From contig NZ_JBHRUG010000016.1 of assembly GCF_042646605.1 (NCBI RefSeq), positions 62,001 through 126,000 on the forward strand: a stretch of DNA of 64,000 nt. Direction: 5' to 3'. The translations under genes were made by a program, and so were the position numbers. Positions 34,591-42,733 of this stretch are shown one piece after another (the stretch's first letter is position 1; each line of letters opens with the position of its first letter). The notes under the pieces are model-generated. The model was not told the DNA's origin, ran no database searches, and worked only from the letters and a program-made list of their open reading frames with translations. Source of the DNA: Litchfieldella rifensis. GTDB taxonomy: Bacteria; Pseudomonadota; Gammaproteobacteria; Pseudomonadales; Halomonadaceae.

Positions 34591-34886
34591 CTCGTTTCAC
34601 CTCTTGATATTGTTGGAGAGCAAATAAATGGCATGGAAGCCATGTCATTACCGGGTTGACGGTGGTCAGAAACCCCACCAGCTTCGGGCGAGGTCTTGCC
34701 AGGTATTACTTGCGATATGAGCCAGGCGAGGAGTGCTTGTTGTCCTGCCTTGCTAAATGGCATTGTCAGCGTGGCGGCTGGGAAGTGACAGTTTGCATCC
34801 GGGCTATTATGACCAGACTGGATGTTTTGGCCTGTAGCGCCGGAATACGGGAGTAATGGTGGGCCGGGCAAGGGCTACCGGAAGTG
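34591..34886. other. Right margin of island A, no gene seen
   Basis: Nearly 300 bp between the SDR start and the HAD fragment. It should contain the SDR promoter. Short reading frames here have no ribosome-binding site and no recognisable similarity. Confidence 0.5.
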
Positions 34887-35050
34887 TCAGAGCCGCGCCA
34901 GGGCGTCCTCTAGACCGTGCAGGTCCCTGGCAGAGACGACGTCGTCGGGGAAGGGGGAACCGCTCGGATCGGCGGTGATGCCGACGAAACGCATACCGTT
35001 GGAGCTGGCGGCGCGGAAATCGTTGTAGGAATCGTCGAGCGTCGCCGAGA
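34887..35050 (-). pseudogene. Degraded duplicate of the HAD hydrolase C-terminal end
   Basis: On the minus strand this encodes DSYNDFRAASSNGMRFVGITAD followed by the gene's 3' terminus (ending LEDALARL and stop). The first part is nearly identical to the corresponding piece of the intact HAD gene at 35310-35395. Just 5' of it the match jumps to a point about 150 bp further into the gene (GCGTCGCCGA motif, compare 35547), so the copy carries an internal deletion. It then runs directly into the ilvE tail copy at 35051. It cannot encode a functional protein. Confidence 0.8.
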
Positions 35051-35152
35051 GCAGGTGTTGAATGCCGAATAGCTGACACCGGTGGCGTGAGGTAGTCCAC
35101 CAAAGAAGCCGCGAAAAATACCAAGCGCCCCGCCTGTGATCGACAGGCGGGG
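35051..35152 (+). repeat. Right copy of the ilvE 3'-end repeat
   Basis: Same 102 bp as 20919-21020 with 10 transition differences. One of them turns the penultimate-region Trp codon TGG into TAG. It is cut from the rest of ilvE at a point that abuts the HAD fragment (shared AGCAG at the junction) and its hairpin runs into the N gap. Confidence 0.9.
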
Positions 35153-35309
35153 NNNNNNNNNNNNNNNNNNNNNNNNNNNNNNNNNNNNNNNNNNNNNNNN
35201 NNNNNNNNNNNNNNNNNNNNNNNNNNNNNNNNNNNNNNNNNNNNNNNNNNNNNNNNNNNNNNNNNNNNNNNNNNNNNNNNNNNNNNNNNNNNNNNNNNNN
35301 NNNNNNNNN
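35153..35309. other. Assembly gap (157 Ns)
   Basis: Unknown bases. By analogy with the duplicate fragment, the gap should hold the second half of the terminator hairpin and about 20 codons plus stop of the HAD gene. The strong hairpin is a plausible reason for the sequencing break. Any reading frame drawn across it is meaningless. Confidence 0.99.
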
Positions 35310-35909
35310 GAAGGGCGATGCTGTCGGGTCCGCGGTGATGCCGATGAAACGCGTACCGTTGGAGCTGGCGGCGCGGAAATCGTTGTAGGAATCGCCGACC
35401 ATCACGGTATGCCGGGCAGTGTGGCCGTGACGAACCAGCAGGTTGCGCAGGGCGGTGGCCTTGTCCGGTGGCGCGCCGATCACTTCATCGAAATAGCGGG
35501 CCAGGCCACGGCGCGCGACGATCTCACGCAGCTCGTGCTCGGGCGTCGCCGAAAGCAGATAGATGGGCAACTGTCCTCGCCGGCGCTCGAGAAATTCCAG
35601 GGCGCCGGGAATCGCCGGGGCGGCGAGGATGCGGGCCTCCACATCGGCCTTGAAGCGCTGGCACAATTCCCGGATGCGCGCCTCGCTCGCCTCACGACCG
35701 AGGATATGCGATTCGATATGGCGAAACTTGACTTCGCGGGGCTGCCCGCCACGGCGGTTGAGATAGGCGCGCACCGCCTGGCGCCCGGTCTCCGGCTCGC
35801 CGTCGTAGAGAGCGGCGAAGGCCTGGCGCTTGAGGCTCGCCGAATCGAGGATGACGCCGTCGAAATCGAACACCAGGACATGTTTCGGGTCGGCGAAGAA
35901 GTCACTCAC
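35310..35909 (-). CDS. HAD-superfamily hydrolase (3' end lost in the gap)
   Basis: A phosphatase-type HAD protein. Motif I is VFDFDGVILDSASLK near the N-terminus, motif II is IYLLSATPEHE, and motif III/IV is the lysine of PPDKATALRNLL with VMVGDSYNDFRAA. The cap helices lie between residues 20 and 90. The GTG at 35909 with GGGGAGAG upstream is the likely start. About 200 codons are visible; about 20 more are expected in the N gap. It follows tctA by 82 bp on the same strand. Substrate unknown; a phosphoglycolate- or phosphosugar-like compound is typical. Confidence 0.8.
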
Positions 35910-35991
35910 GACACTCTCTCCCCAGCAATACGCCACAACACACGAGAACGCGGCCCGCAGGCCGCGTCGTTGATGAAAGCGCCTCGCGCAC

Positions 35992-37494
35992 CTAGCCGCG
36001 CTGGAAGCGTGCGACCACCCACCCCTTGATCGGGGTATTGCCCAACAAGACCAGCAAAATCACGCTGGTAAGTATCAGTGATAATGGGTTGGTCACCAGC
36101 GCCAGCAGGAAGGCGGTCGCACTGTCGCCGACCGAGGACATCGCCTGACGGTAGGTCTCGTCGAGCAGCGGGCCGAGAATCACCCCGAGAATGATGGGCC
36201 CCATCTGGAAGCCGAAGATCTTCAGGAAGTAACCCAGGATGCCGAAGCCGAGCATCCAATACACCTCGGTCATGTTGCTGTTGATGGAGTAGGTGCCCAC
36301 CACGCACAGCACCACGATCAGGGGAATCAGGATTGCCTTGGGCAATTCGACCACCTTGGTGAAGATCTTGATGCCGGTGAGGCCGAAGATGAGCAGGAAG
36401 ACATTGGCCAGCGCCAGATTGCCGACGGTGAACCAGAAGATGTAGGGCGTTTCGATCATCAGCATCGGGCCGGGATTGAGCCCATGGATGACCAGGGCGC
36501 CGATGATGATCGCCGTGACCGCGTCCCCCGGCATGCCCAGCGTCAGCATCGGCACGTAGGCACCGCCCACGGCGGCATTGTTGGCGGTCTCCGGTGCCAC
36601 CAGCCCCTCGTAGGCGCCTTCGCCGAACGGCTTGGACGGCTTCTTGACGGTACGCTTGGCGTGATCGTAGGCAAACAGCGAGGCAATGTCGCCGCCGGTG
36701 CCCGGCAGGGCGCCGACGATGACGCCGATGATCGAGGTGCGAATCGACAGTGGCAGGTATTTCAGCACCATGCTGAAGGCGGGAATGATCTTGTCGACCT
36801 TCTGGCGCACCGGCTCCTTGCTCAGGAAATGCAGCTGGTAGAAGGCTTCGGCGACGCCGAACAGGCCGATCATCACCACCACATAATGGATGCCGCCCAT
36901 CAGGTCGATACTGCCCATGGTAAAGCGCCCCTGGGCGGTGACCGGGTCCATGCCCACCAGTCCGATGATGGCGCCGAGTGCCACCGAGAAGATGCCGCGG
37001 GCCAGCGACTTGCCGGACAGGGTGCTGACCAGCAGCAGCCCCATGACGGCGATCAGGAAGTAGTCACGCGGGGCGAACTGCAGGGCCAGGTCCGAGAGCA
37101 CCGGCGCGGTGCTGGCGAGCACCAGCACCCCGATCATGCCGCCGATCACCGACATCACGGTGCTCAAGCCGATGGCACGACCGGCCTCGCCCTGCTGGGC
37201 GAGTGGGTAACCGTCGAAGGCGGTGACCACCGCCGAAGGCGCGCCGGGGATGTTCAGCAGGATCGCGGTGCGCGAACCGCCATAGACCCCGCCGCAATAG
37301 ATGCCCACGATCAGCGCCAGGGCGTTGTTGACGTCCCACGAGAAGGTAAAGGAAATCAGGATGGAGGCGGCCATGGTCACCGAGAGGCCGGGAATGGCGC
37401 CGACATAGATGCCTGCCAGGGTGCCGATGGCGGTCAGTGCCAGCAGTTGCGGGTCCAGCCAGGCCATCAGTAAATAGGAGAGAGTGTCACTCAT
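35992..37494 (-). CDS. tctA: Tripartite tricarboxylate transporter, large membrane subunit TctA
   Basis: The 500-aa, about 12-helix channel subunit of a TTT importer. Family motifs include GTLAGIYVGAIPGLSVTMAASILI, YCGGVYGGSRTAILLNIPGAPSAVVTAFDGYPLA (about residues 68-100) and APETANNAAVGGAYVPMLTLGMPGD (about residues 300-325). It works with TctB and the periplasmic receptor TctC encoded immediately upstream, 15 bp apart from tctB. Head-to-head with quiC across 39052-39512, so uptake of quinate, shikimate or a related hydroaromatic acid is the best guess. Confidence 0.93.
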   Translation of the reverse strand: MSDTLSYLLMAWLDPQLLALTAIGTLAGIYVGAIPGLSVTMAASILISFTFSWDVNNALALIVGIYCGGVYGGSRTAILLNIPGAPSAVVTAFDGYPLAQQGEAGRAIGLSTVMSVIGGMIGVLVLASTAPVLSDLALQFAPRDYFLIAVMGLLLVSTLSGKSLARGIFSVALGAIIGLVGMDPVTAQGRFTMGSIDLMGGIHYVVVMIGLFGVAEAFYQLHFLSKEPVRQKVDKIIPAFSMVLKYLPLSIRTSIIGVIVGALPGTGGDIASLFAYDHAKRTVKKPSKPFGEGAYEGLVAPETANNAAVGGAYVPMLTLGMPGDAVTAIIIGALVIHGLNPGPMLMIETPYIFWFTVGNLALANVFLLIFGLTGIKIFTKVVELPKAILIPLIVVLCVVGTYSINSNMTEVYWMLGFGILGYFLKIFGFQMGPIILGVILGPLLDETYRQAMSSVGDSATAFLLALVTNPLSLILTSVILLVLLGNTPIKGWVVARFQRG

Positions 37495-37509
37495 CTGGGG
37501 CCTCGGGGA

Positions 37510-37983
37510 TCAGGGAAGATAGACGCGGAACACCACGGTGAACAGCCCATAGATCACGGCGATGGAGAGTGCCGATATGATCAGTGAACTGACGACCTTG
37601 CCCTGGCGCAGATAGATGAAGGCGGCGGCCAGGAACACGAAGGTGCTGACAAAGAAACTGAATGGCTGGATCGCGGCGAGATAGGCGATGGCGAGCACGC
37701 AGAACACCAGCACGTTGGTCGGGAAGTGCGTGCGCAGGAAAATCGCGAGTTCATCCAGCGGGCCGCGGGTCTCGGGCCTGGTCTTGCGCCGGTGCCCCGC
37801 CAGTACGGCAATGGATGAGGCGATCATGATCAACGAAAGGCCAACGGGAAAGGCCCCCGCGGAATTGATCGAGGAAAAACCGCTGATCTGATAAGCCTGA
37901 TAGAAGACGACTAGGCTGAAGATCAGCAGCAGCCAGTCGAAGGCTCGCTCACCCGCCTGCAGCTTTTCGGGCTTTTTGCTCAT
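37510..37983 (-). CDS. tctB: Tripartite tricarboxylate transporter, small membrane subunit TctB
   Basis: A 157-aa membrane protein with four hydrophobic segments (about residues 18-35, 45-62, 90-108 and 112-155), the usual poorly conserved TctB pattern with an N-terminal helix ending in QISGFSSINSAGAFP. It lies between tctC and tctA with short gaps (about 66 and 15 bp). Confidence 0.88.
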   Translation of the reverse strand: MSKKPEKLQAGERAFDWLLLIFSLVVFYQAYQISGFSSINSAGAFPVGLSLIMIASSIAVLAGHRRKTRPETRGPLDELAIFLRTHFPTNVLVFCVLAIAYLAAIQPFSFFVSTFVFLAAAFIYLRQGKVVSSLIISALSIAVIYGLFTVVFRVYLP

Positions 37984-38049
37984 GGTCGTGCTCCACCGGA
38001 AAAGCGGGCCATCGAGCCCGCCTTGCCGTATCCGATTTGGCTTGTACCG

Positions 38050-39051
38050 TTACGGGCGGGAAATGCCCAGTTCCTCCGGAGAGGTTTCCACGGCACCGGC
38101 GTCATACATCGACCAGGCGGTCACCGCCTGCCAGTTGTCGAGGTAGCGCTGGGCCTCTTCGCCGGACAGGTTCAGCGCCTCGGCGCCGAAGTTGTCGAGG
38201 AAGGACTGGAACTCCTCGTTGGCCACCGCCTGCTGGTAGGCATCCTCGAGGGTCGCCTTGATGTCGTCCGGCGTGTCCTCACGCACGAAGACGCCCCAGA
38301 ACGGGCCCCAGGGCAGGAACGATTCGATGTCCGGCAGCGCCTGGGTGATCGGCGGCACACCGGGTAGCGATTCGAGTTCGTTCTGGGTCAGCACCGCCAG
38401 CCCCTTGAGCTTGCCGCCGAGGATCTGTTCCTTGGCGGCGGCCAGGCTGAGTGGCATGAAGTCGATGTGGCCGCCGAGCAGGGCGGTGATGCCGGGGCCG
38501 TCGCCACCGAAGGTCACGGTGCGTACGTCCAGCTCGTCGACGGCGTTGACCATGGCATGCACGGTGCTGGGCAGGCCGCCGGCGCCGGTGCCTCCCATGC
38601 GCAGGGTGCCGGGATTCTCCTTGGCCGCCTCGAGCACGTCCTTGAAGCTGCCATAGGGACTGTCGGCCGGCGCGGCGATGACCACCAGGCCCTGGCCGAT
38701 GATATTGACGGTGTGCATGTCGTCATAGCTGAAATCCGCCAGGCCCATCAGTTGATAGAGTTGTGGGTTCTCGGCGCCATACAGCAGGTGGTAACCGTCG
38801 GGACGTTGTTGCATAACGTAGTTCATGCCGATCACGCCGGTGCCTCCCGGGCGATTGGTCAACACCACGGTGGTGTCGAGAATTTCCTCGACGTGCGGGG
38901 TCAGGCTGCGGGCGACGTTATCGGTGGCACCTCCGGCGCCCCATTGAATGGTGCCCTGTATGTTGCGTTCCGGATAGTCGGCCAGGGTCGGGGTGGCGAA
39001 TGCCATGGCGGCTGCGGAAATGGCAATGCCCAGCGCTAGCGGTTTGAACAT
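38050..39051 (-). CDS. tctC: TTT-family periplasmic solute-binding protein TctC
   Basis: A 333-aa periplasmic receptor of the Bug/TctC family that binds carboxylates and delivers them to TctAB. The signal peptide is residues 1-25 (ending TLADYPER). The ligand-loop motif VVLTNRPGGTGVIGMNYV (about residues 65-82) and the second-domain GGTGAGGLPSTVH are typical. ATG at 39051, preceded by GGAGG, is preferred over an in-frame codon at 39129. Its upstream region holds one PcaR-type box and one TTCTAGAA box, so control by both IclR proteins is possible. Confidence 0.92.
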   Translation of the reverse strand: MFKPLALGIAISAAAMAFATPTLADYPERNIQGTIQWGAGGATDNVARSLTPHVEEILDTTVVLTNRPGGTGVIGMNYVMQQRPDGYHLLYGAENPQLYQLMGLADFSYDDMHTVNIIGQGLVVIAAPADSPYGSFKDVLEAAKENPGTLRMGGTGAGGLPSTVHAMVNAVDELDVRTVTFGGDGPGITALLGGHIDFMPLSLAAAKEQILGGKLKGLAVLTQNELESLPGVPPITQALPDIESFLPWGPFWGVFVREDTPDDIKATLEDAYQQAVANEEFQSFLDNFGAEALNLSGEEAQRYLDNWQAVTAWSMYDAGAVETSPEELGISRP

Positions 39052-39160
39052 GCTGAAGTCCTCCAAGTACGGCTGATTATTGTATCGCTGACGAATGCCC
39101 GTTGTCGGGCCGGGTGCGGCACCATTCAATGGGCGCCTTGGTTGAAGATAGTTCGCTTAA

Positions 39161-39184
39161 CGAACTTGCGTACTATTGGCGAAC
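39161..39184 (+). promoter_or_regulatory. PcaR-type box upstream of tctC
   Basis: Reads CGAAC-TTGC-GTACT-ATTGG-CGAAC; the two outer half-sites are exact and the inner one matches 3 of 5. GTTCG at 39151-39155 forms an additional palindrome with the first half-site. About 110-135 bp upstream of tctC. Confidence 0.6.
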
Positions 39185-39187
39185 AAA

Positions 39188-39206
39188 TTAGAACCGCTTT
39201 CTAGAA
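39188..39206 (+). promoter_or_regulatory. TTAGAAC-N4-TTCTAGAA element upstream of tctC
   Basis: Identical in layout to 46376-46394 upstream of the FAD dehydrogenase; its TTCTAGAA core also occurs upstream of the second IclR gene (48222-48229). A candidate operator of that IclR regulator. Confidence 0.5.
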
Positions 39207-39396
39207 CTGTCAATGCATGATTGGCTTCTATACGACCAAGGTTGCAAGGAAGGTCGACAAGGGAGCGCGGTATCGACTAGCGAATATCACGCTAGGACGA
39301 GGTTAATCAGGGCGTCGCAGCGTTCTTTCCTATAGTGGTAATGGCGATGACGTGACAATGGTACTTGCTTCTTCCCCCCTACCATCGTGCATAATG

Positions 39397-39420
39397 CGAA
39401 CTAAAGGACGCTATGCGAAC
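39397..39420 (+). promoter_or_regulatory. PcaR-type box upstream of quiC
   Basis: CGAAC-TAAA-GGACG-CTATG-CGAAC, outer half-sites exact, inner 3 of 5. The centre lies about 100 bp upstream of the quiC start. Confidence 0.6.
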
Positions 39421-39512
39421 ATGTCAGTCCTAACGTCTACCTGGCCGACGGCCAGTCGATTCATGCAGCGGTCGACCCAGGACACCGTCCCACCGGCCGT
39501 GAGGAGGTCTGG

Positions 39513-41360
39513 ATGCGAGCCATTGCCACTGTTTCCCTTAGCGGGGACCTGAGAACCAAGCTCGAAGCCATTGCCCGCGCGGGCTTCGGCGGCGTGGAAA
39601 TCTTCGAGAACGATCTGCTGTCGTTCGATGGAACGCCCGCCGACGTGCGCCACCTGTGTGAATCGCTGGGGCTGAAAATCCTGGCCTTCCAGCCGTTCCG
39701 CGATTTCGAGGCCATGCCCGAGCCGCAGCGCAGTCGCAATATGCAGCGAGCCGAGCGCAAGTTCGACTTGATGGAGCAGCTTGGCACCGACTTTCTCTTG
39801 GTGTGCAGCAATGTCTCGCCACAGTGCGTCGACGATCTCGACCAGGCCGCGGCCGACCTGCGTGAGCTGGCCGAGCGTGCCGAGAAACACGGCATCCGCA
39901 TCGGCTTCGAGGCGCTGGCCTGGGGACGCTATATCTCCGACTATCGCGACGCCTGGGAAGTGGTGCGAAGGGCCGACCATCCGTCCTTGGGCGTGGTACT
40001 CGATAGCTTCCACATTCTCTCTCGCGGCCACGATCTTTCCACCATCGGCAGGATCCCGCGTGAGAAGATCTTCTTCGTCCAGGTGGCCGACGCCCCGCTG
40101 CTGGATATGGATGTCCTGCAATGGAGCCGCCACTTCCGCTGCTTCCCCGGCCAGGGACGCTTGCCGCTAAAGGACTTCATGGCGGCATTGGCCAAGACCG
40201 GCTATGACGGCCCGCTGTCGCTGGAGATCTTCAGCGATGCCTTCCGTGCCGCCCCCGCCGCCGCCACGGCCCTGGACGGCCTGCGCTCGCTGATTCTGCT
40301 CGAGAACCTGCTGCCGGAAGGCCCCTGGGCCAGCAGCATCCCGCCGGCGCCAGGCTACAACGGCATCCACTTCGTCGAATTCACTCTCGACGAAGACAGC
40401 GCCGCGCCACTCGGCGAGTTCATCGGGGCGCTGGGCTTCCGCCATGTGGGTCGCCACCGCTCCAAGAACGTCGAGCTGTGGAAGCAGGGCGACATCCACC
40501 TGGTGCTCAACTTCGAAACCGACAGCTTTGCCCATACCTTCCGCCTGCTCCACGGCATCTCGGTGTGCGCAGTGGGCTTCCGTGTCGACGATATCGATAA
40601 GGCGCTGACGCGTGCCAGGACCTTCAAGGCCCAGCTCTTCCGTGGCCAGGTCGGCGAGGGTGAGATGGAGATTCCGGCCCTGCGTGGTATCGAGGGCAGC
40701 CTGATCTATCTGGTCGACGATGATGCCGCCGCGGACCGGCAATGGCGCACCGATTTCGAGCTGTTCGACCAGGCCAGCCGCGACGAGGCCGGCCTGACCC
40801 GCGTCGATCATCTCTCCTACGTGCTACCGGCGACCCAGATGCTGGGCTGGCAGCTGTTCTACCACACCGTGTTCGGGTTCGAGGCCGAGGCCGAACACGA
40901 GATCGTCGATCCACACGGGCTGATGCTCAGTCAGGCAGTGACCAGCCCCGAGGGCTCGATCCGCATTCCCCTGACCATCTCGCAGGCACGCGACACCCTG
41001 CCCGGGCGCTTCCTCAGCGAGCACCGGGGCGGCGTGCAGCAGATCGCCTTCGCTAGCCAGGACATCGTCGCCAGTGTGGATGCTCTGCTGGCACGGGGAT
41101 TGCCGCTGCTGAAGATTCCCCGCAACTACTACGACGACCTGGAGGCGCGTTTCGGCCTCGACGAGACACTGCTGGAGGCCTTGCGAACGCGCAACATCCT
41201 CTACGACTGCAACGATCAGGGCGAATTCTTCCACGCCTACACCGAGACCTTTTCGGGGGGCTTCTTCTTCGAGATCGTCGAGCGTCGAGGCGATTACCAC
41301 CAGTTCGGGGCGGCCAATGCCGGCATACGTCTCGCTGCCCAGGCTGCTCATTCACGCTGA
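39513..41360 (+). CDS. quiC: 3-Dehydroshikimate dehydratase with C-terminal HPPD-like domain (QuiC type)
   Basis: Converts 3-dehydroshikimate to protocatechuate, the key step from quinate/shikimate to the beta-ketoadipate pathway. The 615-aa protein has two parts. Residues 1-270 form a TIM-barrel of the sugar phosphate isomerase type with metal ligands in GGVEIFENDLL (Glu), GFEALAWG, GVVLDSFHIL and SLEIFSD. Residues 290-610 form a tandem VOC domain like 4-hydroxyphenylpyruvate dioxygenase, with FVEFTLDE, RVDHLSYVLP, GVQQIAFAS and GFFFEIVERR, the last resembling the Fe(II)-binding glutamate strand of HPPD. This fusion is known from Pseudomonas QuiC1. First gene of quiC-aroE-aroQ, under a PcaR-type box. 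Confidence 0.93.
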   Translation: MRAIATVSLSGDLRTKLEAIARAGFGGVEIFENDLLSFDGTPADVRHLCESLGLKILAFQPFRDFEAMPEPQRSRNMQRAERKFDLMEQLGTDFLLVCSNVSPQCVDDLDQAAADLRELAERAEKHGIRIGFEALAWGRYISDYRDAWEVVRRADHPSLGVVLDSFHILSRGHDLSTIGRIPREKIFFVQVADAPLLDMDVLQWSRHFRCFPGQGRLPLKDFMAALAKTGYDGPLSLEIFSDAFRAAPAAATALDGLRSLILLENLLPEGPWASSIPPAPGYNGIHFVEFTLDEDSAAPLGEFIGALGFRHVGRHRSKNVELWKQGDIHLVLNFETDSFAHTFRLLHGISVCAVGFRVDDIDKALTRARTFKAQLFRGQVGEGEMEIPALRGIEGSLIYLVDDDAAADRQWRTDFELFDQASRDEAGLTRVDHLSYVLPATQMLGWQLFYHTVFGFEAEAEHEIVDPHGLMLSQAVTSPEGSIRIPLTISQARDTLPGRFLSEHRGGVQQIAFASQDIVASVDALLARGLPLLKIPRNYYDDLEARFGLDETLLEALRTRNILYDCNDQGEFFHAYTETFSGGFFFEIVERRGDYHQFGAANAGIRLAAQAAHSR

Positions 41361-41374
41361 ACAGAGGTAACACG

Positions 41375-42241
41375 ATGCGACTCGGTTTGATCGGCAAGGC
41401 CATCATGAACTCCAGCTCGCCGGACTTGCATGTCAGGCTCGGCAAGCTGACCGGCATCCCTGCCAGCTACGACTTGTTCGATGCCAACGAGCAGCCCATC
41501 GAGTCGCTGGAAAGCCAGGTGCGCAAGGTCATCGCCGAAGGCTACCGCGGCGTCAATGTCACCTTTCCCTACAAGGAGCAGGCGGTGCACCTGGCCACGC
41601 GTCCCTCCGAGGGCGCACGCAGGGTCGGCGCCGCCAATACCCTGGTGTTCGCGGATGGCGAGATCATCGCCGAGAACACCGACTACACCGGCTTCATCAG
41701 TGGCTTCCGCGCCACGCTCGGCGATCGCAAGCCCGGCCGGGTGCTGTTGATCGGTACCGGCGGGGTGGGCAAGGCGGTGGCCTTTGGCCTCGGCAAGCTG
41801 GGGGCCGAGGAGATCGTGCTGATGGACCTCGACGCGGCCAAGTCGCGCCAATTGGCCGGTGAGCTCGAAGCCCAGGGCTTCAGGGCCTCGATCGTTACCC
41901 AGGACAGGTTGGCCGAAGCGGTGGGGCGTTGCGACGGCCTGGTCAACTGCACGCCGATCGGTCACGAGAAGAGTCCGGGCTGCCCGCTTCCCAAGGAGCT
42001 GATCCAGGGGCATCACTGGATCTTCGATGCCGTTTACGTACCGGCGGTAACCGAATTCATCGCTGCCGCCAAGGCAGCCGGCGCCAGCGTGATGAGCGGC
42101 GTCAGCCTGTTCGTGTTCCAGGGCGTGGACGCCTTCAAGCTGTTCTGCGAGGATGCCGACAAGCGTGCGGCGGTCGATGAACAGGCCACGACGCTGTTCG
42201 CCCACTACAAGCGGGAACTGCTGAAGGAGACAGAAGAATGA
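41375..42241 (+). CDS. aroE: Shikimate/quinate dehydrogenase (AroE family)
   Basis: A 288-aa NAD(P)-dependent dehydrogenase of the AroE/YdiB family. The substrate site begins GKAIMNSSSPDLH near residue 6 (SxS type). VTFPYKEQAV (about residues 62-71) holds the catalytic lysine (about K67). GAANTLVF and ENTDYTGF (about residues 102-109, Asp partner) follow, and GTGGVGKAVAFGL is the nucleotide motif. In the loop after it, LMDLDAAKSRQL suggests NAD(H), consistent with a catabolic quinate/shikimate dehydrogenase rather than the biosynthetic NADPH enzyme. It lies between quiC and aroQ with a 4-bp overlap to aroQ. Confidence 0.88.
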   Translation: MRLGLIGKAIMNSSSPDLHVRLGKLTGIPASYDLFDANEQPIESLESQVRKVIAEGYRGVNVTFPYKEQAVHLATRPSEGARRVGAANTLVFADGEIIAENTDYTGFISGFRATLGDRKPGRVLLIGTGGVGKAVAFGLGKLGAEEIVLMDLDAAKSRQLAGELEAQGFRASIVTQDRLAEAVGRCDGLVNCTPIGHEKSPGCPLPKELIQGHHWIFDAVYVPAVTEFIAAAKAAGASVMSGVSLFVFQGVDAFKLFCEDADKRAAVDEQATTLFAHYKRELLKETEE

Positions 42242-42675
42242 GCGCAGGCAAGGTCCTGGTATTGCATGGTCCCAATCTCAACCTGCTGGGCAGCCGCCAG
42301 CCGGAGATCTATGGTGACGAGACCCTCGAGGACATCAACAATGCCCTCTACGAGAAAGCCGCCGTCAACGGCTGGGACATCAAGTGCCTGCAGAGCAACC
42401 ATGAAGGCGAACTGATCGACGCCATCCATGCCGCGCGTCTCGACGGTACCGTGGCGATCGTCATCAACCCGGCGGCCTACACCCATACCTCGGTGGCAAT
42501 CCTCGATGCCTTGAACGCCTTCGACGGCAAGGTCATCGAAGTACATCTGTCCAACGTCCACAAGCGCGAGAGCTTCCGTCATCACTCCTACGTCTCGCTG
42601 CGCGCCGACGGCGTGATCGCCGGGCTTGGCAGCCAGGGCTATCACGCCGCGCTGGATGCGTTGATCAAGGCTTAA
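42238..42675 (+). CDS. aroQ: Type II 3-dehydroquinate dehydratase
   Basis: Dehydrates 3-dehydroquinate to 3-dehydroshikimate, the substrate of QuiC. The 145-aa protein has the type II signature LVLHGPNLNLLGSRQPEIYG (tyrosine general base at about Y25), NHEGELIDAIH, INPAAYTHTSVAI and EVHLSNVHKRESFRHHSYVS (catalytic histidine about H101). It overlaps aroE by 4 bp. Together quiC-aroE-aroQ covers quinate to protocatechuate; this copy is therefore probably catabolic. Confidence 0.96.
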   Translation: MSAGKVLVLHGPNLNLLGSRQPEIYGDETLEDINNALYEKAAVNGWDIKCLQSNHEGELIDAIHAARLDGTVAIVINPAAYTHTSVAILDALNAFDGKVIEVHLSNVHKRESFRHHSYVSLRADGVIAGLGSQGYHAALDALIKA

Positions 42676-42702
42676 GTGGCCCGAGCATCACCCGATGTCC
42701 TT

Positions 42703-42728
42703 CCGGGTCCGCCAACTGGCGGACCCGG
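42703..42728. terminator. Bidirectional terminator-like palindrome
   Basis: CCGGGTCCGCCA (42703-42714), AC, TGGCGGACCCGG (42717-42728) is a perfect 12-bp inverted repeat between the aroQ stop and the convergent EamA permease gene. No T-run, so the strength is uncertain. Confidence 0.6.
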
Positions 42729-42733
42729 GCCGT

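Larger units (their letters stand above)
21028..34886. mobile_element. Inserted catabolic island A (hydroxyquinol-type operon)
   Basis: About 13.9 kb bounded on the left by ilvE and its terminator and on the right by a degraded HAD-gene fragment and a second copy of the ilvE 3' end. The cargo is one catabolic system: ABC importer, ring-cleavage enzymes, permease, regulator and SDR. No integrase, transposase or tRNA gene is present, so the mode of entry is unclear and homologous or illegitimate recombination is more likely than site-specific integration. The leftmost genes are visibly less GC-rich than ilvE or glnE. Bounds are inferred from the repeats. Confidence 0.6.
39052..39512. other. Divergent control region between tctC and quiC
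   Basis: About 460 bp without a gene. It contains two PcaR-type boxes (39161-39184 and 39397-39420), an extra half-site GTTCG at 39151, and a TTAGAAC-N4-TTCTAGAA element (39188-39206). A short frame at 39352-39552 overlaps the quiC start and is not convincing. Confidence 0.6.

Noticed and set aside
21028..34886. Island A as a site-specific integrative element
   Set aside because: No integrase, excisionase or tRNA attachment site is present, and the boundary repeats are diverged copies of a coding 3' end rather than short identical att sites.
35051..35152. Repeat as an insertion sequence end
   Set aside because: It matches the ilvE coding end and its terminator; no terminal inverted repeats or transposase are seen.
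34887..35936. A 349-codon reading frame on the minus strand running through the N gap
   Set aside because: It joins the intact HAD gene to its degraded copy through 157 unknown bases and part of the ilvE tail. It was replaced by a partial CDS and a pseudogene.
39352..39552. A 66-codon frame upstream of quiC
   Set aside because: It overlaps the start of quiC, crosses a PcaR-type box and has no good start signal.
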